Source: Chrysoperla carnea
Taxonomy: Eukaryota; Arthropoda; Insecta; Neuroptera; Chrysopidae
NCBI RefSeq assembly: GCF_905475395.1
Contig: NC_058342.1
Coordinates: 23,160,640-23,224,639 of the forward strand
Direction of reading: 5' to 3'
Length of the DNA stretch: 64,000 nucleotides
Positions 40,301 to 49,453 of this stretch are shown piece by piece. The position numbers and the translations under genes were made by a program. How positions within the stretch are numbered: the first letter of the stretch is position 1; each line of letters begins with the position of its first letter. Below the pieces are notes generated by a model. That model searched no databases. It saw only the letters and a program-made list of their open reading frames with translations, and was not told the DNA's origin.

Positions 40301-42080
40301 TTTACAAAACACACTTTACAAAATTTTTAGAAATACACACACACCTATACATACTTATACTTTTTTTTTATCGGCAGCCATTTTGATTTGTATTCGAAAC
40401 GAAACAAAATTTTTTTTTTAATAAAATTAATTTTTATTTTTTAATTTCTTAATTTTATTTTAATTTTTAATTAAAAATCTAGTTGTGTAAAACTCACAGA
40501 CCTCTATATACAAGTATAATCAAACTCAATTAAGGAATCATATTAATAATTTTTCTCGATTTTTTAAGGATATTTTAAGGAAAATATTTTTATTTTACTA
40601 TTAGTAATTCCTTAATATTAACTACAGCTGGGCTCAACTGTGCTAGCCTGAAACTAACTAAAGCACAAGGGTGGTGAAACTGCCACCTTCATAACATGGG
40701 GATCTCTGATGATCTCACTTATTGAGCCTGTATAGAAAACGATGAAACCTCCATAAATGTGATTTAAATCTGCAGAGCGTCAGGTTTAAAATGTTTGGGT
40801 TGAAACCTTAGATCCGTCAATCCAGGGGAAGTTGTGAGCTTCCTGCGTGGCGTCTGGCCTCGATATCTGCTTAAAATAGTATCTCTTATTCGAAGACGTC
40901 CTGCCTTCCGGTGACAGGTTGTTCTCAAGGAAGACACATAGGATATATTATTTATTATTTTTAATTCTCTAATATTTTCCCTTGTACAAAATACCAGGAC
41001 TACGCCTGTGCATTCTAAAAACTTATTCAAAATATATTAAAATTAAACAAAAATTTGAAAAATATGACCCAAATTTAGTATTTTGATTAATTAAAATTGG
41101 ATAAAATAGGCGTGTGCCAAAGTCATACTTCTTTAGACGTGTTATGAAAAAATTAAGCGAGTGAATTTTTAAGATGCGCGAGCACAAGGTGACACGAAAA
41201 CTATATGTTGAAGTTAGTTATAATGTTTTAACACCATAAAGTTAGTCGATAAACGAAATGTCACTCATAATAGACAAGGATATATAGATAACAGATTAAG
41301 TGTCATCTAAGAATACAATAGATAGATTAACTGGAGTATATATTATTTATTTACATTATTTATAAATTATTATATTTGTTATTACCGAAGAAGTATAACT
41401 TCTCACGCGCGTACATAAATATACAAAACTTTTGTTTTTAGAATAAATTGGTCAAATTTTATCCGATTTGAATGAAATATCTCTTGTCGGATTTGAATGA
41501 AATTTATTCTATAATAATTATTCTTATACCAGCGTTGGGTAAATTCGAATTTTCTAAGATATCCTCAAACAGAAAAGGCAATATAATGCGATAAATGGTA
41601 ACGATTGGTAATACACTCATTTAGTGAAAACTCATAAACGAGTTATTTTCTTGGCTGGCAAACCAAAGTGTGACGTCTTCAAAATAAATAAATAAAAATA
41701 AAAGATTAAAACACCTCTATACTTCCAGATTATAGCTGTATATAGAGGTCTAAAAACGAAAATTAGGAAAAGATTTTCGAAACATTGATTTTTGGTAACA
41801 GACATGCGTAAAAATTAAAACGCACTATGCTTTTTTGTTTTTTGTTATATATATATTTTTTAAAACGTATGTCTGGGATGGTAACATAATATTTTTTACA
41901 GGTACCGATAATGTATTTGCACCAAAAGATATTGACTTGGAAGATAATAGTATCGATGCCGAAGAACGTGAATTAGAAGCGTTTAAACGATTTTGTCAAG
42001 AGCCAGTTCCACCACAACGGCAGGAAGTAACCCACTTAAATGTTCAAAAAATTATTATCAAAAAGAATCATCCCAGTTAG
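28311..42080 (+). CDS. FAM193A: FAM193A/B-family protein, 12 coding exons
   Basis: The function of this conserved animal family is poorly known; human FAM193A has been reported to support p53 activity. Exons: 28311-28463, 29249-29310, 30431-30571, 31670-31812, 31899-32208, 32997-33104, 33358-33591, 34536-34963, 35923-36661, 37286-37941, 39913-40278, 41902-42080. Phases agree throughout, giving 1172 residues, comparable with the vertebrate proteins. Visible parts: a small Cys motif (C59, C65, C68); a conserved helical region rich in L/E/R (about 72-300); a Pro-rich and basic segment (KRRRKKQKKEKQRLKK, exon 8); long Asn/Ser/Thr/Lys-rich, probably disordered exons 9-10; a WSRNDWWLPG motif; and the C-terminal family domain (PKDIDLEDNSIDAEERELE, then FKRFC). 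The ATG at 28311 is the first AUG in its frame. Exon 8 may instead start at 34545. An in-frame stop after exon 11 allows a shorter form of 1114 residues. Confidence 0.93.
29415..29765. repeat. Dispersed repeat F, copy 2 (longest)
   Basis: The fullest copy of this family in the window. Landmarks are CGACGCACGACCGGAG, CAGTTAGAAACAATAGATGC, AACCCGAAAAAACCGGAAG, ACGTACGATGTACGTTGG, and CGGTGGGTAACAACTACA. It lies in the FAM193 intron before exon 3. Overlapping open frames here are not shared with the copy at 36787, so I do not call a gene. Confidence 0.65.
30690..31371 (-). pseudogene. Mariner transposase pseudogene, internally deleted and 3'-truncated
   Basis: On the - strand, about 31117-31000 encodes DFSFEDDARSGRPRV and a LRTLVKTDLSQTVRQL stretch, the helix-turn-helix region of mariner transposases. 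About 30925-30840 encodes YCEEIDEMYRKLS and LQPVLVN. About 30790-30730 encodes PHSPYSSDLLPLDYHLF, the block bearing the third Asp of the DD34D triad. The part with the first catalytic Asp is deleted, stops and frameshifts are present, and no 3' TIR is found. The 5' TIR (TTAGGTTGTTTCAAAAG) ends at 31371 beside a TA. Intronic in FAM193, opposite strand. Confidence 0.85.
32270..32845 (-). mobile_element. Family A retrotransposon 3' fragment, copy 4
   Basis: An antisense copy in the FAM193 intron after exon 5, 5'-truncated near 32845. On the - strand it encodes NEAADPLAR (about 32745) and then VRFLTGHYRFNYHLFNMRIS (about 32570), followed by a CRACIEDEE-type Cys motif in another frame. The (TTA)n tail is seen at 32268-32288. 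Frameshifts divide the coding part, so it is inactive, but it shows most clearly that family A carries a retrotransposon RNase H. Confidence 0.8.
33835..34405. mobile_element. Family E-related inverted-repeat element in FAM193 intron
   Basis: Inward-facing copies of one sequence lie at about 33845-33960 and 34290-34405 (a CATCTTACACAGACAT / reverse complement of ATGCCGGTATAAGATATG block, then a GATGAACRCTTTAAA block and an AAAGTTGT block). The same internal sequence occurs at 53262-53640 in family E. The terminal CAGGGTG bases seen there are not recognisable here, so this is an older or end-deleted relative. Confidence 0.6.
35035..35560. repeat. 162-bp tandem repeat in FAM193 intron, ~3.3 copies
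   Basis: CAATCATCTRGRYCTC begins at 35145, 35307 and 35469, exactly 162 bases apart each time. Each unit also holds GGCAGAAAARTCGA, a GGTTTATTCAA block, GAGACTNCAAACCTTTCTTAAA and GTCCGTTTG/CGTCTGTCC. It is intronic. The remaining 360 bases before exon 9 show nothing notable. Confidence 0.8.
36718..37025. repeat. Repeat I scrap joined to dispersed repeat F, copy 3
   Basis: 36718-36780 resembles the 5' part of repeat I at 42590 (AATCTGCAAA, AGAGAATTTTGAGA, GGAAAAATGAT). From 36787 the sequence is repeat F: TGTCAGCTCCGACA, TCTTAAGTGTTGTA, AATGCTTTGTCTGTTATACG, AACCCGAAAAAATACG, TACGATGTACGTAGGTTGAG. It lies in the intron between FAM193 exons 9 and 10. Confidence 0.55.
38150..38985 (+). mobile_element. 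Family A retrotransposon 3' fragment, copy 5, with a nested insertion
   Basis: Family A sequence runs from about 38150 to 38364 (ending GATCTCTGATGATCCCACTT) and resumes near 38720 (ATACATG, CACCTGCAG, GTTTGGGTCCGAAACC, CTCGCCTTCGCGTGACAGG). The 355 bases between are a separate element whose ends are inverted: GATCAGTAATTACGTAAGC at the left and GCTTACGTAATTAATGAAC at the right, with CCTCCCCC tracts inside each arm. It lies in the FAM193 intron after exon 10. Confidence 0.7.
40279..40425 (+). other. Alternative FAM193 terminator: in-frame stop and polyadenylation signal
   Basis: If the GTTAAT donor at 40279 is not used, translation continues one codon (GGT) and stops at TAA 40281-40283. An AATAAA occurs at 40420-40425, 137 bases later. 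This would give a 1114-residue form lacking the conserved C-terminal family domain encoded at 41902-42080. The donor departs from the GTAAGT used by most introns here, but the GG/GT phase and sequence across the junction fit the family, so I prefer splicing as the main product. Confidence 0.4.
40625..40945 (+). mobile_element. Family A retrotransposon 3' fragment, copy 6
   Basis: A short sense copy in the last FAM193 intron. It keeps CACCTTCATAACATGGGGAT, CTCTGATGATC, TGTTTGGGTTGAAACC, CCTTCCGGTGACAGG and TTGTTCTCAAGG. Nothing upstream of the tail region is retained. The rest of this 1.6-kb intron (40946-41901) is AT-rich without a recognised feature apart from the GACCTCTATATAC end motifs noted among the findings. 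Confidence 0.65.
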
Positions 42081-42282
42081 CAAACTTACAAACATTTTAT
42101 GTAGATAAATCATTTTTAGTACATAGGTCCTTTGCTGAAATAAACCCCGTCTTCCGGATGAAAGGGATTATTCATTTCCGGAAGAAAGCTTGGAATAGAG
42201 CACACGGTTTTTGTATGTAAATTCGATATCACTCAAAATTTCTGATACCATGGATTCTGGTAGTTTTTGATAAAGATTAAAT

Positions 42283-42535
42283 CTACAGGGTGATTAATCT
42301 ACGAGCTGTCAAGGTGAGGGAGGGGGGAGTAGAAACGATGTCTCATCTTCTCCGTGACAGTCCAGCTCTTGCTATGAAGAGAAAGACTCACTTGAGCCAG
42401 CTTTTCTTTGAAGAACTCACGAAGAACGACCTGAAGTCATTTGGCGTCAAAACAAAGTTTTTCGGTAGTATAACGGACCCCATGGTCTAAATGTATCCCA
42501 CCCTAGAACAACCTAACCTAATCTAATAAAGGCAC
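42283..42535 (+). mobile_element. Family B retrotransposon 3' fragment, copy 2
   Basis: The frame 42335-42490 encodes METMSHLLRDSPALAMKR-like residues, the diverged counterpart of the SHLLCHCPAL segment in other family B copies; both Cys residues are lost here. The tail reads CGGTAGTATAACGGACCCC, ATGGTCTAAATGTATCCCA, then AACCTAACCTAATC. Copy 2 is older than those at 51975 and 61396. It begins 200 bases beyond the FAM193 stop; a possible AATAAA for FAM193 lies at 42139. Confidence 0.7.
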
Positions 42536-42599
42536 TAGAAATGTATGTATTCCTATCGTAATATTCACCTAAATGTGGGTCACGATCGGTCTGCAAAAC

Positions 42600-42920
42600 G
42601 TGGATATGTCAGAGAATTTTGAGAAGTCGTGGAATTTCGGTATATATCGGGGAAAATGATAAAAAGATACTCTTGAGTGTTTCCAGGATTGAATTTTGAA
42701 AACCTGATTCTTCATCGATATATTAGAATTTATATGTCTTACATCAATTTTAACCTGAAAATCCCGTGCTTTCGGGTTCCATTTACCTTAGTGAATATAA
42801 ATATATTATTTTTAAATTAAAAAATTTCATATTAGGAGACAGAAAAAAAATAAAAACAGAAAATTTCAAAAGGACAATTCGATCGTCACCCTGTTCCCGT
42901 CTCAAAAACTCATATTTTCA
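42600..42920. repeat. Dispersed repeat I, copy 3 (uninterrupted)
   Basis: The longest uninterrupted copy: GGGGAAAATGAT, CTGATTCTTCATCGATAT, ATGTCTTACATCAATTTTAA, CCTGAAAATCCCGTG, CGGGTTCCATTTACC and AGGACAATTCGATCG. Relative to the copy at 53040-53900 it lacks the 581-base insertion. Confidence 0.65.
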
Positions 42921-43279
42921 GGACTGTCTCGTAAAGAATTTTGATTTGTTCTTTCATAGTCTCAAAAATTTTTTAAGTAAAACCCAATTTACATATAAAA
43001 ACTGCCAGGTTCTTTAATCCGTAATGTTAGCTTAGGTCCCGTACTATTTAAAAAAAAAGTTGATTTTTCTTTTCTATTTTTGATCAAAAATCGCGGAAAA
43101 TGGTTTTGTTCTGACATTCCATTTTCACGTCATTTTGGAAATTCAAAAGTTAGAAAAATTGCATGTGGTCTCTTCAAAAATTGTTTCCTGTTAATCGACA
43201 ATTTTTTTTTTAATATAAAAATTTAACCCAATAAACTGTCGATAGTAGTATGATAACTTTTTGACATTTGTAATACTTA

Positions 43280-43384
43280 CAGCGTGTTTCAGGTAAAGGG
43301 AAATAATTAAATAATTCATCAATGATAAAACAGAATAGAGAAACATATGTTTTTTTTTTGCTCGCTTCATACTGAAACACCCTG
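43280..43384. mobile_element. 105-bp miniature element with CAGNGTGTTTCAG ends
   Basis: The left end is CAGCGTGTTTCAG and the right end is CTGAAACACCCTG, inverted repeats of 13 bases with one mismatch. TA dinucleotides flank both sides (43278-43279 and 43385-43386). Size, ends and target match a Tc1/mariner-type MITE related to families D and E. No coding capacity. Confidence 0.7.
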
Positions 43385-43953
43385 TATATTTTTTAGTTGC
43401 TTTTATCTCAATTAACCAGCCAAGTATTTACGAACAATCACCATACCTTTAACTACTTCGGAATTCTCTCATATTGAATGCGTTTTGCAATACTCAAAAT
43501 AGTATAACTTCTTAAACAATTTTACGAATTGATCATTCATTTGTCTTCAAGTCATCGACAACCCTACTATACACCTTTCGACTTCCGAGGAGCCTTGCCC
43601 CGCCCCCACCACATTATTATTTTTAGAAGCACCGCCGGAGACCAACGTCCCCTTCTTTAAGGTGAGTGGCATCACTTTGTAAGGAGAGTTTGATTTCGTC
43701 GATCTTAAAATTATGTTAAGTACATCGTCTCCGTAATAGACGGGACTCCGTGTGTACGCTCCCGTGTGATTCTAGTCCTTCACCAGTTCGCTGAGGTCTG
43801 ACCTCTACTCAATTGTCTCCTTTTTGTTTTAAACATTTTTTCGAAATTCAAAAACATCTTCTCTCAAAATGTATTGATACAAGTTTTCCGGATCCAAAAG
43901 CTGGTTACTTAACTTTCTATAGGCTTTTGCAGGTTCAATCAACAGGAATAGAG

Positions 43954-44046
43954 TTGTTTTATTTTATGTTAGGCCTTAGAAACAAAGAGAATAAATAATA
44001 TTATTTATTCTCTTTGGGAGGTCCAACATAAAATAAAGCAACTATA
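43954..44046. repeat. Long near-perfect hairpin
   Basis: Two arms of about 46 bases meet without a loop between 44000 and 44001. The inner 18 bases on each side (43983-44000 and 44001-44018) pair perfectly, and the outer TTTATTTTATGTT / AACATAAAATAAA segments also pair. It may be a tiny palindromic element or a source of double-stranded RNA. No transcript evidence is available. Confidence 0.65.
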
Positions 44047-44109
44047 CATACGATAATAGAGATTTTGGTCCTGGTGGGTGAAGAAGGTTGGTCGTCGATG
44101 GAAAAAATG

Positions 44110-44470
44110 TAACAGAGATGTATTCGAATTTTCCAAGAAAGTTCAAAAATTTCCAGAAGTTACTAAGATTGCCCAAGAATGATTTGAAATATTTCAGATT
44201 TTTCGAAATTTTTCGAGAATGATTTGAAATGTTCAAGGTTATACAACATTCTAGGATGGTCTGAAATTTTTAAGAATAAACTAGAATGTTCCGGAATATT
44301 TCAAATTTTTCTAGAACGATTTGGAAATGTTTGAGAATAATTGTTGTAAATATTGTTCAAGAAGTTATACTAAAAATTCTATATAATACTAAACCGTACT
44401 ATTCGAAAACTCTAGGAAATTTGAAGAAACGTATTTTGAGAGATATTTATAGTATTTTAGAAGATGAATA
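44110..44470. repeat. Tract of short repeats around TTCNAGAATGATTTGAAAT
   Basis: Units of roughly 25-35 bases recur, with AAGAATGATTTGAAAT near 44174, GAGAATGATTTGAAATG near 44215 and AGAACGATTTGGAAATG near 44314, separated by TTTCGAAATTTT-like spacers. The units are irregular and diverged. From 44471 to 45100 I see poly-A runs and AT-rich sequence only, apart from a GGGGTACTGCAAATAAG scrap of family A at 44824. Confidence 0.5.
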
Positions 44471-45099
44471 ATATTGAAAAATATTTGAAAAAAAAAAAAA
44501 AAAATCTTGAGAATTAAAAACATGTATTATACGTAATAAATTTTTTACACTTTTTCAAGGAACCTAGAAACTATTAAAAAAAAAAAAAAAACAAACCTAT
44601 ACTTAGTGAACTCAGGTGTCAAATATTGTGTTTATTTGTAAATAAAAAATAATAAACCCAGAGATACATTTTTTTATTGTACTTTAATAAAAATCCTTGA
44701 TCCTGTAAAACTTTCGAAAATTGGGAATTTTTTCTCATCACAGTCATTTTTATTCATTGATTTTCTCGAATCATAAATAGTCCTAGCCAATAGTCATAGA
44801 TGTGAATAATAATAGCAACAATAGGGGTACTGCAAATAAGTACCTAGCATTTTTCAAGAGGGGAAGTTTTTGAAGGTCTATGGTTAGCATGTGCGCTCTC
44901 ACTTTTTGATGATTTCGATACCAAAGATTCTGCGCATCAAAAATACTCCTCTATCTTGAATCACATTAAAAGAAATAATTTTAAAACTTGTCGGAAATGT
45001 AACAGACCAACAAAAAAGTGTCATTAGCTCCTCTCCTTTTATATACCGCTATGTCTTAACAAAAGCACTGACAAAAAAAATGGGACATTGATACATGGT

Positions 45100-45710
45100 T
45101 CGCCGCCCCCGCCCTAGCACCTAGAAGTAAAAGTTCTCTATGTCCTTCTTGAGTACGACCCATTTTCTGAAGGCGAAATATCTCCAGGTGGAAAATCCTA
45201 TCAAAGACAAGTGATACTACATGATCCTACCGACGCCAGAAAACTCATTATTCTAATTCTCTACCGGAATTATTCCCAAGAGTAATGAGTCCAAAATTAC
45301 TGACCCGAAATTTTAGGCTTCTACAAGTATAATGAATATGTGTAGAGATTTCATCGTCCTCCATAAAAGCCCTACAAGTGGAATCATCGAGATTTTTGTG
45401 TACTTTATATAAGTCAAAGACATAAACATACAAATAGAATAAGTGCACGAAGAGGTTACATATAATTTGAGTTACTCACATAGAACAGAAAGGGCGGAGT
45501 TGGCTACATTCTAGACCGGATATCAAGAGGACCCGGGTTCGAGTCCGTTTCAACCAAATCCAGTCAAATAGCCTTGCGGTGGCCTTTTCGTAACCGCCCT
45601 CTGATTCGCTTTTTACACCAGAACGATACGATATTCAAATTAGCCGGGCTGTGTTATTCAGTGCCAGGTGGTTTAGTTTCTAGAACTATTGATAGAAAAT
45701 CCTTATAGAC
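45100..45710 (-). mobile_element. Family A retrotransposon 3' fragment, copy 7, interrupted
   Basis: On the - strand, 45448-45248 encodes CRAFMEDDEISTHIHYTC and RSL, the C-terminal Cys motif of family A with one Cys changed to Phe. About 45645-45700 matches, in reverse complement, the RNase H stretch seen in copy 3 (CCTGGCACTGAATAACAC). Between them lies a tRNA-like sequence (45464-45556) that may have inserted into the element. The copy is old and inactive. Confidence 0.6.
45464..45556 (+). other. tRNA-derived SINE head, copy 1
   Basis: It contains GGGCGGAGTTGGCTAC (A-box-like) and GGGTTCGAGTCC (a full B-box, RNA polymerase III internal promoter). The shared stretches ACATAGAACAGAA and TCTAGACCGGATATC also occur, in reverse complement, at 60797-60892, so this is a repeated family rather than a single tRNA gene. 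A full cloverleaf with paired acceptor ends is not found. Confidence 0.6.
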
Positions 45711-46239
45711 TGTATTTTCACATGTGTGTGCGACGGTATATGGAATCAGTTTTGGCCTATCCAATTCGTTATAACAATCGATTCTTCGTCGCCACCTCAA
45801 AGTTCCACAAAATGGGGAGATAGTGAAATTAATCCTATTATATGACCGAATCTTAATACGATATTTTTGGTGTTTTTTGTTCGACCAATTTTGCCATAGT
45901 TAAAAATTTGGTTACATACCAAAACAACTCATTACATAAACGACTTCCGCGTTCACCCCACTAAAGGCATGACCTGTGCTAACTGGACCCCACTAAAGGC
46001 ATGACCAACCCTTGAATCAGTGAGTGAATGCAATCACAGGTTACCACAAGGATCAAAAAACCTGTAGACCCATGCTAACTCGACTCCATTTTTTTACCGG
46101 AGTTGTAATGATCCACTTATTTGGATCAGAGTTATTAAATACCGAGTTATTTATGTCTGCTTCCACAAAAATTTAAGTAAATATCCTTCAAGTGCTTTAA
46201 AATAAAGGTTGCTCAGAACTGTCGAATTTACCTGAATAT

Positions 46240-46445
46240 GAAACAAATAATCAAAAAATCTCTTTACTGAATTCTGTTGGATTTATGTTAATATCGGGAG
46301 TCGAGAGAAACTACACAATTTCTGAAGTCTTCCGATCAAATCTAAGGAGTTTGCAACCCTATTCGGCTTTATACGCAATGTCGCAATAACTGATTTTGAT
46401 TATAATAATTTTTGTCAAACAATTTACATCAACTTGTAGTACCTA
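46240..46445. repeat. Dispersed repeat H, copy 2
   Basis: A diverged direct copy of 535-770 (AATAATCAAAAAATCTC, ACACAATTTCTGAAG, CCGATCAAATCTAAGG). The family is unidentified. Confidence 0.5.
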
Positions 46446-48825
46446 CTTATAAATATGTCGATAAAAATTTATTAAAAATTTTATTTCCTCGAACTGCTTG
46501 TCACATATTTTATTAATTTGATATCAGTAGTATTGATTTTTTCACCGTGTTTATAAATTGTTTTGACGCGTAATAAGAGAGCTGAAATATATATTTCAGG
46601 AAAAAATATCTTATTAATAATTTTCAAATTCTGTAAGTGAAAACAATCGATCGAATCATCTAAGCTTAGTGTAATATTGAAGTGGGACAACAAACAACTA
46701 ATAGCAGGTCCAGCTTTAGAAAAAAAATTTACCACACCGGTTATTCGGGAATAGTGAACAAATTATTCAGAAATATCTCAAATAAATAAGGTAATTAAAA
46801 ACGTATTTTAAAACATGCAAATACATTCATCTGGGTTCTTTACACTGAACATAATACTGACATTTTCGCAGATATTTCGAACGCTCCCCAGGTTAAGCAG
46901 TTTTTCATAAAATATTTTTTTATTGCTTTAAATAACTTTCCACAAAATTTTCATTCAATATGGATTCATTCATAGAAAACTAGTAATTATCGCATAAATT
47001 ACCGTTATGCAATGTTATGTAACTTTTTGTATACAGTGCCGACATCTATCCTGAACTAAACAAGTATTTAGAACACCAAAACAGTTTTAATCCGACCCTG
47101 AACGTAATTTTTATTAGCTGCAGTTTTATGAAAATTATCATATGTGATTAATGATAATTTTTATCCCGAATACGATAAAAATACCACAAATACAATAAAA
47201 ACAGAGATATAAAGTTTTTTTCATCAATAAAAATTTTGAAAATAATTTTAATTCTTAGTACCATACACAAACACAATGTGGCGCTAGTATTATCTTGAAA
47301 TTATTAACGAATTAATTTTAAAATTTCAGTCGATTTTCTTTTTGTTTTTTTATTAAAATAAAAATAAAATAAGATTTAAATTAAAGCGCCAAATAAAAAT
47401 CCACACACTTTTCAGTTAAATTAAAAACTTTTATCAGTTTGAAATTTCAATAATTAAAGTCAGCTGTTCATACGCATTGAATCGCATTTCATTTAAAATT
47501 AGGTTGAGTTGAGGTCAAATTTTTCTTCAAAAAAATTTTCACGCAACTTATATGATATAATCATTAATAATAACTAATCACGTGAGCTTTTACTTCATTT
47601 GTTTTTAATTTCTTTGTTGTTCGAGTGTTCGAACATAAACAATGATTAAATTTTTTTTTTAAATATTAAATGAAAATTTTTTTTGTGGATACTTTCTATC
47701 TCTATTTTCCATGTGACGTCAAAGCTCACACCTTAATTACCTAAGTAAGAAAAAAAAGCAATTGTAAAAGACAAATTAAATCTTGAATTAATTAAACTTT
47801 TTTAGAGGGATTCATTTTAAATGGATCAGATTCACACAAAAATTAAACTTGTAGAAAAAATTCTGATATTTGAAAAAATCTAGTGCAAACTCCACATATC
47901 CTCTATACACAAACTAGAATCTGTACATAGATGTTTTATGGCATTTTGTACCAGATTTTTATGTATAATAAACTATTGGATGAAGTCTAAGAATTATTTG
48001 ATCAATTTTATTTATCTAAATCGCAAATAAAATTAATTTTTTTTATCCAAATATATTGTATCAATTTTCAGAAAAACTTAAATAATTTTAAAAAAATTTG
48101 GTATCTTTTTATGATTGTTTTAGGATAATTCCAAACTAAAAACACAAAAATTCGATTCATTCAATGACTGGATTCATAGCTTTTGAGATATCACGTGATA
48201 TCGTTTCAAGATTTCATTGTCGTATAGGCTTTCATGTGATATCGTAGAAATCACTCACTCCATCATAAAAATGACTCAATTTTTTAATTTTATCGAAATT
48301 AGGAGAACAACCAATCTTCTCAATTTTTGCAATATTTTTAAGCCCCCGAACCCGTTAGAAAAAATCAATAAATTAAAAAAAAATTTTGTTTCAGAATTTG
48401 ACGAAACTTTTTATATGGGGTAATTTTTACTCAAAAACTTCAAAAATTCTTTTAACAATTGTGAGAATAGTTTTTTAGATATCCCTCTTAAATTTTGTAT
48501 GAAAAGGCGATATGTCAGAAATTACTGGTCCAATATCGTTAAGGAAACCCGATTTTTGAATCTAGAAAATTATACAAATCGAAGGAAACAAATTTTACTG
48601 ATTTTTGAAATTTGCTTGTAATAATTGGTTTGCTAATTATTAGAAAAACTTGACTTTCTTAATTTTTAGGGGGAGACGCCCCTTTGGATCCAAATATAAT
48701 AATCTTAATTGTGGCATGCTTTCCTATGTGGAAATATTTCGGACAAAAAACTTAAAATGCCTTACAAATACAAAAGAAGACTTTCGGAATTAGTAAGACT
48801 TTTTAAGTCATTTGTTTGAAATATT
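46446..48825. other. Intergenic region without recognised features
   Basis: I see no exon, RNA gene or transposable element that I recognise in these 2.4 kb of AT-rich sequence. The open frames are short and without domain resemblance. Confidence 0.4.
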
Positions 48826-49215
48826 TCCACAAGGGTTTTTAACCCCCGACGCAAAAAGAGGGATGTTATAAGTTTGTCCGTTATATGTGTGTGTCTGTCT
48901 GTCTATGGCATCGTAGCTCCTAAACGCATGAGCTGATTTTAATTTTTTATTTGTTTGTTTGAAAGTTAGTTTAATGGAGAGCGTTCTTAGCAATGTTTCA
49001 AGAAAATCGGTTCAGTTCGGACAGAGCTACAAGAAAAAAAACGCATTTGTCTGGAGCTAATTAAATTTTTTAAATTTCACTTGTTTAGCATATACAGTTA
49101 ATTGATATTTGAGTCTTCAACGTAAAGATGATAAAATCTGAAGATAAAATTGATATTTAAACCAATTAGGTGGGCAGATAGTCGCCCATACGACGTTCTA
49201 ACCTCTATATAGAGG
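48826..49215. repeat. Dispersed repeat J, copy 1
   Basis: This is a sequence type I recognise as common across insect genomes: AACCCCCGACGCAAAAAGAG, TTATAAGTTTG, CTGTCTGTCTATGGCATCG, TAGCTCCTAAACGCATGAGC, TTAATGGAGAG and TTTCACTTGTT. A second copy is at 54311-54625. About 110 bases after it lies a perfect CCTCTATATAGAGG palindrome. It sits just upstream of the ensconsin start and may overlap its promoter. Confidence 0.65.
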
Positions 49216-49453
49216 TAAAAACATGGTTGCCTAAATTGACTGTCATTGCAAAAGGTATATTATATGAAGCAAGGCGTTAGTCAAATGACGTGACAATTGC
49301 CACATTTGTACAATATACATATCTTTATCTAACACATTCGTGCTGAGTGTGATAGTTGACCGGTTAAAGTCGAGATCATATTGAAATACATGTAATATAG
49401 CAGTATGGCCTGGAAATCGGACATGATATGTAGTGTTTTAATATTAATTTAAA

